A stretch of DNA of 39,212 nt, from NCBI GenBank assembly GCA_016794525.1, contig JAEUJY010000076.1:1-39212 (forward strand), in the 5' to 3' direction. The DNA comes from Myxococcales bacterium. Lineage in GTDB: Bacteria > Myxococcota_A > Polyangia > Haliangiales > Haliangiaceae. The notes beneath the pieces were generated by a model. The model had not been told where the DNA came from, did not search any database, and worked only from the letters and a program-made list of their open reading frames with translations. Shown piece by piece: positions 10,632 to 21,873 of this stretch. How positions within the stretch are numbered: position 1 is the stretch's first letter; each line of letters opens with the position of its first letter. Both the position numbers and the translations under genes were made by a program.

Positions 10632-11912
10632 TTATCGGAGGGCGCGGACCAGGCCGTCGTCGCCGGCGAGGTACACGGTGCCGTCGCTGCCGACGATCGG
10701 CGCGCTGTCGAGATCGCCGCCGGCCGGCAGCGTCCATTGCAGCACGCCGGCCGCGTCGACCGCGTACAGCCGCTCGTCCTGCGCGCCGGCGAGCACGACG
10801 CCGCTGGCGGTGACGACCGGGCTGCCGTGGAACTTGTCGGCGGCCGCGACCCGCCACTTGATCTGGCCGCTGGGGGCCAGCGCGTAGAGGTGCTGATCGT
10901 AGCTGCCGGCGTAGATCGTCCCGTCGGGCGCGACCGCGACCGCGCCGCGCACGTCGCCGCCGAGCACCGCCTTCCACGCCAGCGTGCCGTCGGGGCGCAG
11001 CGCGTACAGGCCGTCGTCGTCGTTGCCGGCGTAGACGGTGCCGTCCTCGGCGATCACCGGCGTGGCGTCGAAGTCGCCGCCGGCGCGGAACTCCCAGCGC
11101 TTGGTGCCGTCGGGGGCCAGCGCGTACAGCGCGTCGTCCTGGCCGCCGACGTAGATCGTGCCGTCGTCGGCGATCGCCGGCGCGGTGGCGACGTGCTCGG
11201 CGGTGGCGAACCGCCAGCGCAGCGTGCCGTCGGGCCACACCGCGTGGACGCCGTCGCCGCCGACGTAGATCGTGCCGTCGTCGCCGATCGTCGGGCCGCC
11301 GTCGGCGTCGCAGCGCGAGCTCTCGGGGCCGAAGCCGCGCGGATCGCAGCGGCCGATCTGCAGCTTCCACTTCAGCGCGCCGGCGGCGGTGATCGCGTAG
11401 AGGTGATCGTCGTCGGAGCCGACGTAGATCGTGCCGTCGGTCGCGACCGCCGGCGTGCTCCACGACCGCTCGCCGAGCGCGAACGTCCAGGCCACCTTGC
11501 CGGCCGGATCGATCGCGGTGAGCGTGCCGGCGTGCGACGCGACGTAGAGCGTGCCGTCGGGGCCGAGCGTGGGCGAGCCGGTCACCGGACCGCCGACGTC
11601 GACGTGCCAGCGCTCGGTCGGCGCCTTGGTCGGCGCCGGGCCGGCGGTGCGCCCGAGGTGGCGGCGGCCGCCGCCGAACAGCGCGAACGGCGGCGGGCCG
11701 GTGACCACCCGCGGCGGCGCGACCCCGCCGTCGCCGCTGCCGGCGCCACCGGTCGGCGGGGGCGGCGTGCCCGGCTCGACGCAGCTGCCGGCGACGCACA
11801 CGCGGGAGCCCTTGCAGTCGGTGTCCTTGCCGCACGGGCTGGGCTGCACGGCACGGCCCGCGCACGCCGCGAGCGACAGCGCGGCGACGACCCCAGGAGT
11901 CAGACGCATCAC
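10632..11912 (-). CDS. PQQ-type beta-propeller lipoprotein
   Basis: 426 residues from GTG 11912; the next codon, ATG 11909, is an equal candidate. The lipoprotein signal ends LSLAACAG. A short Cys-rich knot follows (CGKDTDCKGSRVCVAGSCVEPG), then a Pro/Gly linker. About eight repeats are then built on DGTIYVGS-type strands (DGTLYVAS, DGTIYVGGD, DGTVYAGND, DGTVYLAGD) with LYALAPDGTxxW between them. This is the PQQ-like propeller of the BamB/PQQ_2 kind. No PQQ-dependent dehydrogenase residues are visible, so a structural or binding role outside the inner membrane is likelier than redox catalysis. TAGCGT ends 7 bases before GTG 11912 (10 before the ATG), which slightly favours the GTG. Confidence 0.87.
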   Translation of the reverse strand: MMRLTPGVVAALSLAACAGRAVQPSPCGKDTDCKGSRVCVAGSCVEPGTPPPPTGGAGSGDGGVAPPRVVTGPPPFALFGGGRRHLGRTAGPAPTKAPTERWHVDVGGPVTGSPTLGPDGTLYVASHAGTLTAIDPAGKVAWTFALGERSWSTPAVATDGTIYVGSDDDHLYAITAAGALKWKLQIGRCDPRGFGPESSRCDADGGPTIGDDGTIYVGGDGVHAVWPDGTLRWRFATAEHVATAPAIADDGTIYVGGQDDALYALAPDGTKRWEFRAGGDFDATPVIAEDGTVYAGNDDDGLYALRPDGTLAWKAVLGGDVRGAVAVAPDGTIYAGSYDQHLYALAPSGQIKWRVAAADKFHGSPVVTASGVVLAGAQDERLYAVDAAGVLQWTLPAGGDLDSAPIVGSDGTVYLAGDDGLVRALR

Positions 11913-11946
11913 GACCGCGACGCTACCAGACCACGCGCCGCGCCAC

Positions 11947-12222
11947 TCACGCCTTGGCGAGATCGTTCGAGAAGCGCTCGGACAGCTTCTCGAAGTAGCG
12001 GCGGGTCTCTTCGAGGATCGCCGGATCTTGATCGGGGTACATGCGGATGCCGTGGGCGCCGCACGGGTCGGTGGTCACCGGCCCCACCGGCAGGCCGCCG
12101 ACGATGCCGGTGCGCTCGTGGTACAGGAGCGCCAGCACCTCGGCGTGGTTCTCGGGGACCAGGAAGGTGCGCCGGCCCAGCTCGGGACGGCCGTCCTTGA
12201 ATCCTTCGATCAACTTCGCCAT
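11947..12222 (-). CDS. Conserved-looking 91-residue protein of unknown function
   Basis: I do not recognise the family. The 91 residues start at ATG 12222 (MAKLIEGFKDGRPELGRRTF). They have no signal peptide or membrane segment and look like a compact soluble alpha/beta protein: VPENHAEVLALLYHERTGIV, a Gly/Pro-rich centre with one Cys (TTDPCGAHGIRMYP), and a C-terminal helix ILEETRRYFEKLSERFSND. Normal sequence complexity and a clear promoter upstream argue that it is real. It stands alone, divergent from the DsbA-like gene and 35 bases upstream of the propeller lipoprotein gene on the same strand. No Shine-Dalgarno is visible. Confidence 0.75.
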   Translation of the reverse strand: MAKLIEGFKDGRPELGRRTFLVPENHAEVLALLYHERTGIVGGLPVGPVTTDPCGAHGIRMYPDQDPAILEETRRYFEKLSERFSNDLAKA

Positions 12223-12251
12223 GGCGCCGTCCGCGGCGCGGACATCCTGAG

Positions 12252-12279
12252 AGTCTATCTCCACCGGGGGTGCTGTCAA
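12252..12279 (-). promoter_or_regulatory. Sigma-70-type promoter TTGACA-N16-TAGACT
   Basis: On the minus strand a perfect -35 TTGACA (12279-12274) is followed after 16 bases by TAGACT (12257-12252), 4 of 6 to the -10 consensus. It would serve the 91-residue gene with a leader of about 23-25 bases. It is the best-matching promoter seen in the window. Confidence 0.65.
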
Positions 12280-12357
12280 AACATCTCGGGGGTCGATCGG
12301 GTATGGCGGCGGCGCGATCCGCTGGCGTCGTCCCGGGGCTTTTGCGATGGTGCCGCG

Positions 12358-13659
12358 GTGACCACCGTCGAGTTCTGGTTCGACTTCTCCTGCCCGTACG
12401 CCTACCTGGCGTCGCGGTCGATCGAGGCGGTGTGCGCGGCCGGCGGCGCCCGCCTCGAGCTGGCGCCGATGCTGCTCGGCGGCGTGTTCCGCGCGATCGG
12501 CGCCGGCGACGGGCCGATGGCGACGCTGTCGCCGGCCAAGGCGGCGAGCAACGGCCGCGACATGGCGCGGTGGGCCGAGCGCCGCGGGGTGCCGCTGACG
12601 ATCCCGCCGGCACATCCGATGCGGACGGTGCGCGCCCTGCGCACGCTGCTGGCGCTGCCGGCGGCGACCTGGCCGGCCGCGATGCACGCGCTGTACGCGG
12701 CCTACTGGGTCGACGGCGCCGACGTCACCGCCGACGCCGTGATCGCCGCCGCGCTGGCCGGCGCGGGGATCGACGCGGCGACCGTCGCCGCCGCGCTGGC
12801 GGCCGCCGACACCGACGCGATCAAGGACGACCTGCGCGCCCGCACCGATCGCGCGGTGGCGCTGGGCGTGTTCGGCGCGCCGGCGATGGTGGTGCGCCGC
12901 CCCGCCGCCGCGCCCCTCCTGCTGTGGGGCCAGGACCGCCTGCACTGGCTGGCCGCGGTGCTGGCCGGCTGGGACCCCGACGCCGGCCCACCGCTGACCC
13001 GGGTGCCGGCCGATCCCGCCGCCGACGCGCCGCCGGTCGCGACGCCGCCGGCGCTCGACTTCTGGTTCGACTACTCGTCGCCGTTCGCCTACCTGGGCGC
13101 GACCCAGATCGAGCGGGTGGCGCGCGCCGCCGGCGCCACCGTGCGCTGGCGGCCGATGCTGCTCGGGGCGCTGTTCCGCGACCTCGGCACCGCCGACGTG
13201 CCGCTCTTGCAGATGGTCGCGCCCAAGCGCGCCTACGTGGGCCGCGAGCTCGAGCGCTGGGCCCGCTGGTGGGGCGTCGACTTTCGCTTCACGTCGCGGT
13301 TCCCGCTGCGCACGGTGCTGCCGCTGCGGGTGACGCTCTTGGCCGGCGATCACACCAGCGCGCTGGTGGCGCGCCTGTTCCGCGCGGCGTGGGTCGAGGA
13401 CCAGGACGTCGGCGACCCGGCGGTCGTCCGCGCGCTGGCCGTCGAGGTCGGGCTGCCCGCCGACGTCGTCGAGCGCGCCGGCGAGCCGGCGACCAAGCAG
13501 GCGCTGATCGACGCCACCGCGGCGGCCCGCGCCGCCGGGGTGTTCGGCGCGCCGACCGCGGTGGTCCACGGCGCCGGCGGCCCGCTGGCGTTCTGGGGCC
13601 AGGATCGCCTCGACCTGGTGGCGGCCGCGCTGCGCGGCTGGGTCCCGAGGGCCGGATGA
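12358..13659 (+). CDS. Double-domain DsbA-like protein (2-hydroxychromene-2-carboxylate isomerase type, tandem fusion)
   Basis: 433 residues from GTG 12358. Two copies of one thioredoxin-fold domain are joined. Domain 1 (about 1-205) opens VEFWFDFSCPYAYLASRSIE and closes GVFGAPAMVV...WGQDRLHWL. Domain 2 (about 225-433) opens LDFWFDYSSPFAYLGATQIE and closes GVFGAPTAVV...WGQDRLDLV. The FWFDYxSPYAYL opening and the GVFGAPxxVV...FWGQDRL ending are signatures of the HCCA isomerase/kappa glutathione-transferase branch of the DsbA superfamily. The active-site Ser of that branch is kept in domain 2 (SSPF) but is Cys in domain 1 (SCPY). Members are normally about 200 residues with one domain. Glutathione-dependent isomerase or transferase chemistry is likely; the substrate is unknown. 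It overlaps the YhhN gene (ATGA). Confidence 0.87.
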   Translation: MTTVEFWFDFSCPYAYLASRSIEAVCAAGGARLELAPMLLGGVFRAIGAGDGPMATLSPAKAASNGRDMARWAERRGVPLTIPPAHPMRTVRALRTLLALPAATWPAAMHALYAAYWVDGADVTADAVIAAALAGAGIDAATVAAALAAADTDAIKDDLRARTDRAVALGVFGAPAMVVRRPAAAPLLLWGQDRLHWLAAVLAGWDPDAGPPLTRVPADPAADAPPVATPPALDFWFDYSSPFAYLGATQIERVARAAGATVRWRPMLLGALFRDLGTADVPLLQMVAPKRAYVGRELERWARWWGVDFRFTSRFPLRTVLPLRVTLLAGDHTSALVARLFRAAWVEDQDVGDPAVVRALAVEVGLPADVVERAGEPATKQALIDATAAARAAGVFGAPTAVVHGAGGPLAFWGQDRLDLVAAALRGWVPRAG

Positions 13660-14336
13660 TCGCCGCGGCGATCGCGACCGCGACGTGCGCGGTGGCCGTG
13701 GTGCTGCTGGTGATCGCCGAGCGGCGCGACGATCACCGCGGGCGGTTCCGGTGGAAGCCGCTGGCGTCGGCGGCGTTCGTCGCCCTGCCGCTGATCGCCG
13801 GCGCGTTCGCCGCCGATCGCGACCGCACGCTGGCGGCGTGGATCGTCGCCGGGCTGGCGCTGGGCGCGGTCGGCGACGTCGCGCTGATGTTCGAGAGCGA
13901 GCGGGCGTTCCTGGCGGGCCTGGTGGCGTTCCTGCTGGGCCACGTCGCCTACGTGATCGGGCTGGCCCACGTCCAGCCGCCCGGCGCCTGGCTCGACGGC
14001 GCGATGGTGGTGGCCGCGCCGGCGGCGCTGGCGATCGCGCTGATCGTGCTGCGCTGGCTGTGGCCGCGGCTCGGCCCGATGCGCGTGCCGGTGATCGCCT
14101 ACGTGCTGGTGATCTCCACCATGCTGATCGGCGGCCTGGCGGTGAGCCTGACCGGCGGGATCGCCAGCGCCACGGCGCGTCACCTGCTGACCGCAGGTGC
14201 GGCGCTGTTCTTCGCGTCCGACCTGGCGGTGGCGCGCGAGAAGTTCATCGGCCGCGATCCGTGGAACCGGACCATCGGCCTGCCGGTGTACTACGCCGCC
14301 CAGGTGCTGTTCGCCTGGGCGATCGTCGTGCGGTGA
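13656..14336 (+). CDS. YhhN family membrane protein (lysoplasmalogenase-like)
   Basis: 226 residues from ATG 13656, overlapping the stop of the DsbA-like gene by four bases. It is almost entirely hydrophobic with 7-8 membrane segments. It has the YhhN family pattern: FRWKPLASAAFVALPL (the conserved KP after the first helix), LGAVGDVALMFE (conserved GD), FLLGHVAYVIGL (FxxGHxxY), and the C-terminal ASDLAVAREKFIG with YYAAQVLFAWAI. Animal TMEM86 members of this family hydrolyse the vinyl-ether bond of lysoplasmalogens. Some myxobacteria make ether lipids, so the same chemistry is plausible but unproven. Coupling with the DsbA-like gene suggests coordinated expression. Confidence 0.88.
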   Translation: MIAAAIATATCAVAVVLLVIAERRDDHRGRFRWKPLASAAFVALPLIAGAFAADRDRTLAAWIVAGLALGAVGDVALMFESERAFLAGLVAFLLGHVAYVIGLAHVQPPGAWLDGAMVVAAPAALAIALIVLRWLWPRLGPMRVPVIAYVLVISTMLIGGLAVSLTGGIASATARHLLTAGAALFFASDLAVAREKFIGRDPWNRTIGLPVYYAAQVLFAWAIVVR

Positions 14337-14396
14337 GCCCCACCCGCGTCGCGGGTCGCGCGGCGCGGGGGCAGCTCGCTCGGGGGCAGCCCCTGG

Positions 14397-14561
14397 CTAC
14401 TTGGCGCGCGAGCCGCGCGCCTTGCGGCGCTTGCGGTTGCGGCCGAGGCCACGCTTCTTCGACGCGGCCTTCTTGGCCTTGATGCGCCGATCCTTGAGCG
14501 AGCGGTCGCGCTTGTACTTGGGGCGGTTCTTCAGTTTGCTCTTGGAGCGTCCAGCGGCCAC
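14397..14561 (-). CDS. Small, very basic protein (54 residues)
   Basis: The frame runs from GTG 14561 to TAG 14397. The start reads MAAGRSKSKLKNRPKYKRDR, and the rest is Lys/Arg/Ala-rich (KAKKAASKKRGLGRNRKRRK), with about half the residues Lys or Arg and no acidic cluster. A good Shine-Dalgarno (GAGGTAG) lies about three bases upstream. That ribosome site and the use of ordinary non-repetitive codons support a real gene. The composition suggests a nucleic-acid- or ribosome-binding protein, comparable to small basic ribosomal or histone-like proteins, but I recognise no family. It lies convergent to the YhhN gene and divergent from the sigma factor gene. Confidence 0.68.
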   Translation of the reverse strand: MAAGRSKSKLKNRPKYKRDRSLKDRRIKAKKAASKKRGLGRNRKRRKARGSRAK

Positions 14562-14651
14562 GGGCTACCTCGTTTCACGGTCGAAAGCTGGCGGCGTATG
14601 CGCCAGTACGGGGGGCTGGAGTCTAGTCAAGTCGGCGCCCGGGTCAAGCCC

Positions 14652-14681
14652 GTAACCCGCCGTCCTGCGCTGACGTATAGT
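14652..14681 (+). promoter_or_regulatory. Candidate ECF promoter GTAACC-N16-CGTA with overlapping TATAGT
   Basis: GTAACC (14652-14657) is followed after 16 bases by CGTA (14674-14677). As I recall, the ECF factor SigF of Caulobacter, which is also controlled by an NrsF protein, reads GTAACC-N16-CGAA, so this is one base off. TATAGT (14676-14681) overlaps and could serve as a housekeeping -10. The sigma gene starts 13 bases further on. Confidence 0.5.
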
Positions 14682-14694
14682 CCGCGCCGCGAGG

Positions 14695-15252
14695 ATGACG
14701 GCGGTCGAGCTCATGACGCGCTACTGCGATGGCGATGCCGAGGCCTTTCGCGGGCTTTACCGCGAGGTCGCGCCGCGCCTGCTGGGGTATCTCACGGCCA
14801 TGGCGAAGAGCCGCGCGGTCGCCGAGGACGTCCTCCAGGCCACCTTCCTCAAGGTGCACCGGGCCCGCGCCGCCTACGTCCGGGGGGCCGACCCGGTGCC
14901 GTGGATCTACGCCATCGCGCACCGCACCTTCCTCGACGAGGTCCGGCGCAAGAAGCGCGCGGCGGCGCCCACCGACGACGGCACGCTGCCCGAGGCCGAG
15001 GCCGCGCTGACCGGCGAGCCGGCCGCGGTGGCCGCCGACCGCGAGGCGCCCGATCCCGAGGTCACCCGCGCGGCGCTGGCGGCCCTCGCCGAGCTGCCCG
15101 CGGCCCAGCGCCAGGCGGTCATGCTGACCAAGCTCGAGGGGCGATCGGTCGCCGAGGCGGCGGCGATCGCCGGCACCACCCCGGGGGCGATGAAGGTGCG
15201 GGCCCACCGGGGCTACGAGGCGCTGCGCCGCCTGCTGCGAGGTCGATCGTGA
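14695..15252 (+). CDS. ECF RNA polymerase sigma factor
   Basis: 185 residues from ATG 14695; ATG 14713 is an alternative. Region 2 runs through [25 protein letters not shown], the [18 protein letters not shown] helix (2.2) and [22 protein letters not shown] (2.4). An Ala/Glu-rich linker of about 50 residues follows, then region 4: [48 protein letters not shown]. Only regions 2 and 4 are present, as in all ECF factors. The next gene, overlapping by GTGA, encodes an NrsF-like membrane protein, the expected anti-sigma factor. The signal is not evident. GAGG directly abuts the ATG, which is tight for ribosome binding and leaves the second ATG possible. Confidence 0.94.
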   Translation: MTAVELMTRYCDGDAEAFRGLYREVAPRLLGYLTAMAKSRAVAEDVLQATFLKVHRARAAYVRGADPVPWIYAIAHRTFLDEVRRKKRAAAPTDDGTLPEAEAALTGEPAAVAADREAPDPEVTRAALAALAELPAAQRQAVMLTKLEGRSVAEAAAIAGTTPGAMKVRAHRGYEALRRLLRGRS

Positions 15253-15932
15253 GCGCCGAGCCCGAGATCGACACCCGGGATCTCGCCGGGCCCCTGCCCC
15301 CGCTGCCGGCGGCCCTCGATGGCGAGCTGGCGCGGCTGACGCCGGTGGCGGCGCGGCGGCCGGTCCGCCAGGCCGCGTTCATGATCGCGGCGTCGATCGG
15401 CTGGGCGATGTGCATGGTCGGGCTCTTGACCTTGCGCCGCGACCTCGACGAGCTGCCCCGGCTGTGGCTGGCGTCGTACCTGGCGGCGTGGCTGCTGGGC
15501 TTCGCGGTGCCGCTGGTGCTGGTGGTGGTGCCGGCGCGCGGCCAGATGCTGCCGCGCTGGACCTCGGCGGCGGCGATCGCGGCGATCGCGACGATCGGCT
15601 TCATCGTCGCCGGCCTGACGCTGGCGCGCAGCGGCCCGTCGAGCCTGCACCTCGGCCTGTCGTCGTGGGCCGGCTGCCTGTCGACCGGGCTAGCGACCGC
15701 GGTGGTGCCGATGGCGCTGGTCGGGCTGGCGCTGCGCGGCGCGGCGCCGACCGCGACCCGGGTGACCGCGGCGGCCATCGGCGCCGCCGCCGGCGCGATC
15801 GGCGGCTTCATGCTCCACATGCACTGCCCGATCGCCGACGCGATGCACGTGGGCGTCATCCACGGCGGCGTCGCGGTGCTGTCGGCGCTCGTCGCCGCGC
15901 TGCTGCTGCCGCGCTGGCTGCGCGGGCCATGA
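15249..15932 (+). CDS. NrsF-like (DUF1109) membrane anti-sigma factor
   Basis: 227 residues from GTG 15249, overlapping the sigma stop. An N-terminal cytoplasmic stretch of about 40 residues ([26 protein letters not shown]) precedes six hydrophobic segments. The end has the family's mark: a [23 protein letters not shown] loop rich in His with a Cys, next to the last membrane helix. Proteins of the NrsF/DUF1109 family hold a cognate ECF sigma factor at the membrane and release it on metal or oxidative stress. The loop His and Cys residues are the obvious sensing candidates (inference). The 3' end overlaps the convergent protease gene by 77 bases. Confidence 0.85.
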   Translation: MSAEPEIDTRDLAGPLPPLPAALDGELARLTPVAARRPVRQAAFMIAASIGWAMCMVGLLTLRRDLDELPRLWLASYLAAWLLGFAVPLVLVVVPARGQMLPRWTSAAAIAAIATIGFIVAGLTLARSGPSSLHLGLSSWAGCLSTGLATAVVPMALVGLALRGAAPTATRVTAAAIGAAAGAIGGFMLHMHCPIADAMHVGVIHGGVAVLSALVAALLLPRWLRGP

Positions 15933-17115
15933 GCGCGAGCGCGAGCGCGAGCAGCCCGCCGCTACCGCCGCCGCCGAGCGCGCAGCCGCCGCTCGCCGCG
16001 CGACACAGCGGGCCCTGCCCGGTCGACGCGCACGCCTGGCCCGCGGGGCATGCGTCGTCGACGCCGCACGCCACCGCGCACACCGCGAGGCCGCGATCGC
16101 AGATGCCGCTGGCGCAGGTGGCGTCGGCGGCGCACGCGCTGCCCAGCCGGCCCGGCGTCGGCCCGGCGTAGCCGCAGGTCTGCGCGACGCACGCGTCGAG
16201 CGGCGCCGGACAGTCGGCGGCGGTGGCGCACGCCGCCGAGCAGTAGCGCGTCGTCGGGTCGTCGGGGGCGACCACGCAGCGGCGCGACTCGCACGCGAGA
16301 TCGTCGACGCAGCTCGCGCCGGGCCCCGGGCCCAGCGGGCAGTCGAGATCGGGCGCCGCGCAGCCGGCGTGGCAGGCGCCGTCGAGCGCGCACGGATCGC
16401 AGTCGGGATCGCGGTCGCAGCCGGCGCCGCACGCGCCGTCGGCCGCGCACGGCCCGTCCCACGCGGCGACCACCTCGGCGATCCACGCGCGCGCGCGATC
16501 GACGCGGGCCAGGCGGCTCGGCCCGGCGCACCCGGCGTCGCCGGCCACCACCAGCGCGGCGATCGCGCCGTCGGCGTCGAGCGCGGGCGCGCCGGAGTCG
16601 CCGGCGCAGGTGAACGCCGGCCCCGACGCCGCCGTGTAGAGCAGCGCGGCGTCGCGATCGGCGATCGCCAAGGTCGCCGCGGTGCGCACGCCGACCGACG
16701 CCGGATCGTCGGCGCGGCGGCGCCCGTAGCCGATCACCTGCACCGCGGCGAGGGCCGCGGCGTCGAGGGCGCGCGGCGCGCGCGGCGGCGCGGTCACGGC
16801 GGTGGCCAGCCGCACCAGCGCCAGATCGTCGACCGTCGCGCCGGGCTGCCACCCGCGGTGCCGGTGGGTCGCGACGATCGCGACGGTCTGGGTCCACGGC
16901 GCCGCCGCGCCGACGTGGACGACGCCGTCGGCGCCCACGCAGTGCGCCGCGGTCAAGACGACGCGCGGCGCGACGACCACGCCGCTGCACGGGCCGGCGC
17001 TGCTGTCGAGCATGACCGCGCTGGCGTCGGCGCTGGCGTCGCCGCCGACCACCGCGACCGGCCCGGCGGGCAGGCGCGCGAGCGCAGCGACGAGCACAAC
17101 CGCGGTCCCGAGCAT
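15856..17115 (-). CDS. Secreted trypsin-like serine protease with Cys-rich tail and MYXO-CTERM-like end
   Basis: 419 residues from ATG 17115 (GTG 17124 would add three). The signal peptide MLGTAVVLVAALARLPAGPVA is followed by a chymotrypsin-fold domain with the full triad: His58 (VVLTAAHC), Asp97 (VDDLALVRL) and Ser174 (CAGDSGAPAL). A Cys-rich region (CAADGACGAGCDRDPDCDPC and similar, about residues 220-370) resembles myxobacterial EGF-like or knot repeats. The last 45 residues are GGCALGGGG, a hydrophobic [10 protein letters not shown] stretch and an Arg-rich end. That is the Cys/hydrophobic/Arg layout of the MYXO-CTERM sorting signal, although the Ala/Arg tail is longer than usual. I infer a cell-surface protease. 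CATAGT ends 7 bases before the ATG. Confidence 0.88.
   Translation of the reverse strand: MLGTAVVLVAALARLPAGPVAVVGGDASADASAVMLDSSAGPCSGVVVAPRVVLTAAHCVGADGVVHVGAAAPWTQTVAIVATHRHRGWQPGATVDDLALVRLATAVTAPPRAPRALDAAALAAVQVIGYGRRRADDPASVGVRTAATLAIADRDAALLYTAASGPAFTCAGDSGAPALDADGAIAALVVAGDAGCAGPSRLARVDRARAWIAEVVAAWDGPCAADGACGAGCDRDPDCDPCALDGACHAGCAAPDLDCPLGPGPGASCVDDLACESRRCVVAPDDPTTRYCSAACATAADCPAPLDACVAQTCGYAGPTPGRLGSACAADATCASGICDRGLAVCAVACGVDDACPAGQACASTGQGPLCRAASGGCALGGGGSGGLLALALALMARAASAAAAARRRAPTAPRRRRG
15931..15952. repeat. GAGCGC hexanucleotide repeat, about 3.5 units
   Basis: Three exact GAGCGC units and a partial fourth lie just at the end of the NrsF-like gene. On the minus strand they encode the LALALAL core of the protease's C-terminal hydrophobic segment, so a gain or loss of units would lengthen or shorten that helix in frame. 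Confidence 0.75.
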
Positions 17116-17293
17116 CCTCCTCACTATGCCTCACCGCGCGTGCGGAGCGCAGGCGTCGCGTTTACAGCGCTGCATTTTGGGTGCGCGCGATTACCTCCGT
17201 CGGTGCGAGGTGATCAAACCTGAGCAGTCTCCGAGGGAGGTTTACGTATTTTCGTGCTTGCGCATCCCCGAGGCCCGCGCGAACCTGCGCGAT

Positions 17294-19261
<1,968 letters not shown>

Positions 19262-19278
19262 GACCTTGGCGGGTCTTT

Positions 19279-19295
19279 CGCACCGCGGCGGTGCG
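19279..19295. terminator. Perfect 7-bp hairpin in the recQ/TPR-gene convergent gap
   Basis: CGCACCG and CGGTGCG pair around a 3-base loop, midway in the 36 bases between two converging genes. A second, weaker stem (AGACC 19261-19265 with GGTCT 19272-19276, followed by TT) lies just before it. Without a real T-run this is a structural suggestion only. Confidence 0.4.
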
Positions 19296-19297
19296 GG

Positions 19298-20166
19298 TCA
19301 GAAGGCGAAGCTCGCGTGCACGGTGGCACCGCCGGCGGTCGGCGCGATCGCGACCGGCACCTCGCTGCGCGCGGCGCGCATCCCGAGCACGTACATCGCC
19401 GCGCCGGCCGCGACCCCGAGGCCGCCGACCGTGTAGGCGATGATCGCGTTGCGGTTGGCCGCGCGCCCGTCGGCGTCGAGCGGCTCCCACACCGCCGGCG
19501 CGCACGGCGCGGCGCACGCGGCGATGTCGTCGGCGCGGGCCTGGGCCTGGCGCCCGAAGTACACGCCGGCGCCCAGCGCGACGACGCCGACGCCCGCGGC
19601 GCCGAGCCCGGCCCACCGCAGCGTGCGCCCCGGATGCGACGCGCCGCTCGACGCGCGCGGCCCCAGATCGGGCGGTGGCGTGCCGTCGGGCGGTGGCGTG
19701 CCGTCGGGTGGTGGCGTGCCGTCGGGCGGTGGCGTGCCGTCGGGCGGCGTGCCGTCGGGCGGCGGCGTGCCGTCGGGCGGCGGCGTGCCGTCGGGTGGCT
19801 TCGTTCCCTGCGCGCCGACGCAGGCCTCGGCCTCGGCGATGAAGCCCTCGACCTTGGCGCGGTTCGGCGCGTCCGGCAGGTTGCGCAGGTAGCTGCGGTA
19901 CGTGTTGAGCGCCCCCGCGCAGTCGTTCTGCTTGCGCTGCGCCTGGGCGATGTTGAACAGCAGCAGCGGCTCGCCGGTGAGGCGGTACGCCTCCTTGAAC
20001 GCGGTGGTCGCCGCGGCGTACTCGCCGATGTCGTAGTCGCGCTTGCCTTGCGCGAACAGCTGCTCGGCCTGCGCCTGGGCGGCCGGGGTGCCGGGCGCCG
20101 GTTGGGCGCGGACCGCCGGCGCGGCGGCCAGCGCCAGGAGCGTGAGACCGAGGATCGAGCGCGTCA

Positions 20167-20167
<1 letters not shown>
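19298..20167 (-). CDS. Exported TPR protein with PPPDGT repeat linker
   Basis: 289 residues from ATG 20167; the kinase stop and this start share one base (TGATG), so translation is coupled. A signal peptide (MTRSILGLTLLALAAAPAVRA) is followed by about three TPR-like helical repeats: AEQLFAQGKRDYDIGEYAAA, EAYRLTGEPLLLFNIAQAQR and AGALNTYRSYLRNLP. This arrangement is common in myxobacterial envelope proteins. A linker of about eight PPPDGT hexapeptides comes next, then two hydrophobic segments (LRWAGLGAAGVGVVALGAGVY and AIIAYTVGGLGVAAGAAMYV) around a Cys-containing loop, and a short beta-like end. I infer an inner-membrane-anchored periplasmic binding protein that works with the preceding kinase; the partner is unknown. 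Confidence 0.8.
19666..19800. repeat. 18-base tandem repeat encoding PPPDGT
   Basis: About seven units of GTCGGGCGGTGGCGTGCC type lie in the TPR gene; one is 3 bases shorter. Units toward the higher coordinates use GGCGGC where others use GGTGGC, so blocks of identical units were probably copied recently. The frame is kept whatever the copy number. Confidence 0.85.
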
Positions 20168-21858
<1,691 letters not shown>

Positions 21859-21867
21859 CCAGGGATG

Positions 21868-21873
21868 ATCATA
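21868..21873 (-). promoter_or_regulatory. -10-like hexamer TATGAT before the kinase gene
   Basis: The hexamer matches 5 of 6 consensus bases and lies 9 bases before ATG 21858. There is no evident -35 and no Shine-Dalgarno. The rest of the 281-base divergent gap to the RCC1-type gene shows nothing else I can name. Confidence 0.45.

Noticed and set aside
17193-17211. ACCTC...GAGGT inverted repeat in the protease/recQ divergent gap as an operator (LexA-like or other)
   Set aside because: Only five bases per arm, with no match to a LexA box or other operator I know.
19666-19800. CRISPR-like array
   Set aside because: Units are contiguous 18-mers without spacers and keep the reading frame (PPPDGT), so it is a coding tandem repeat.
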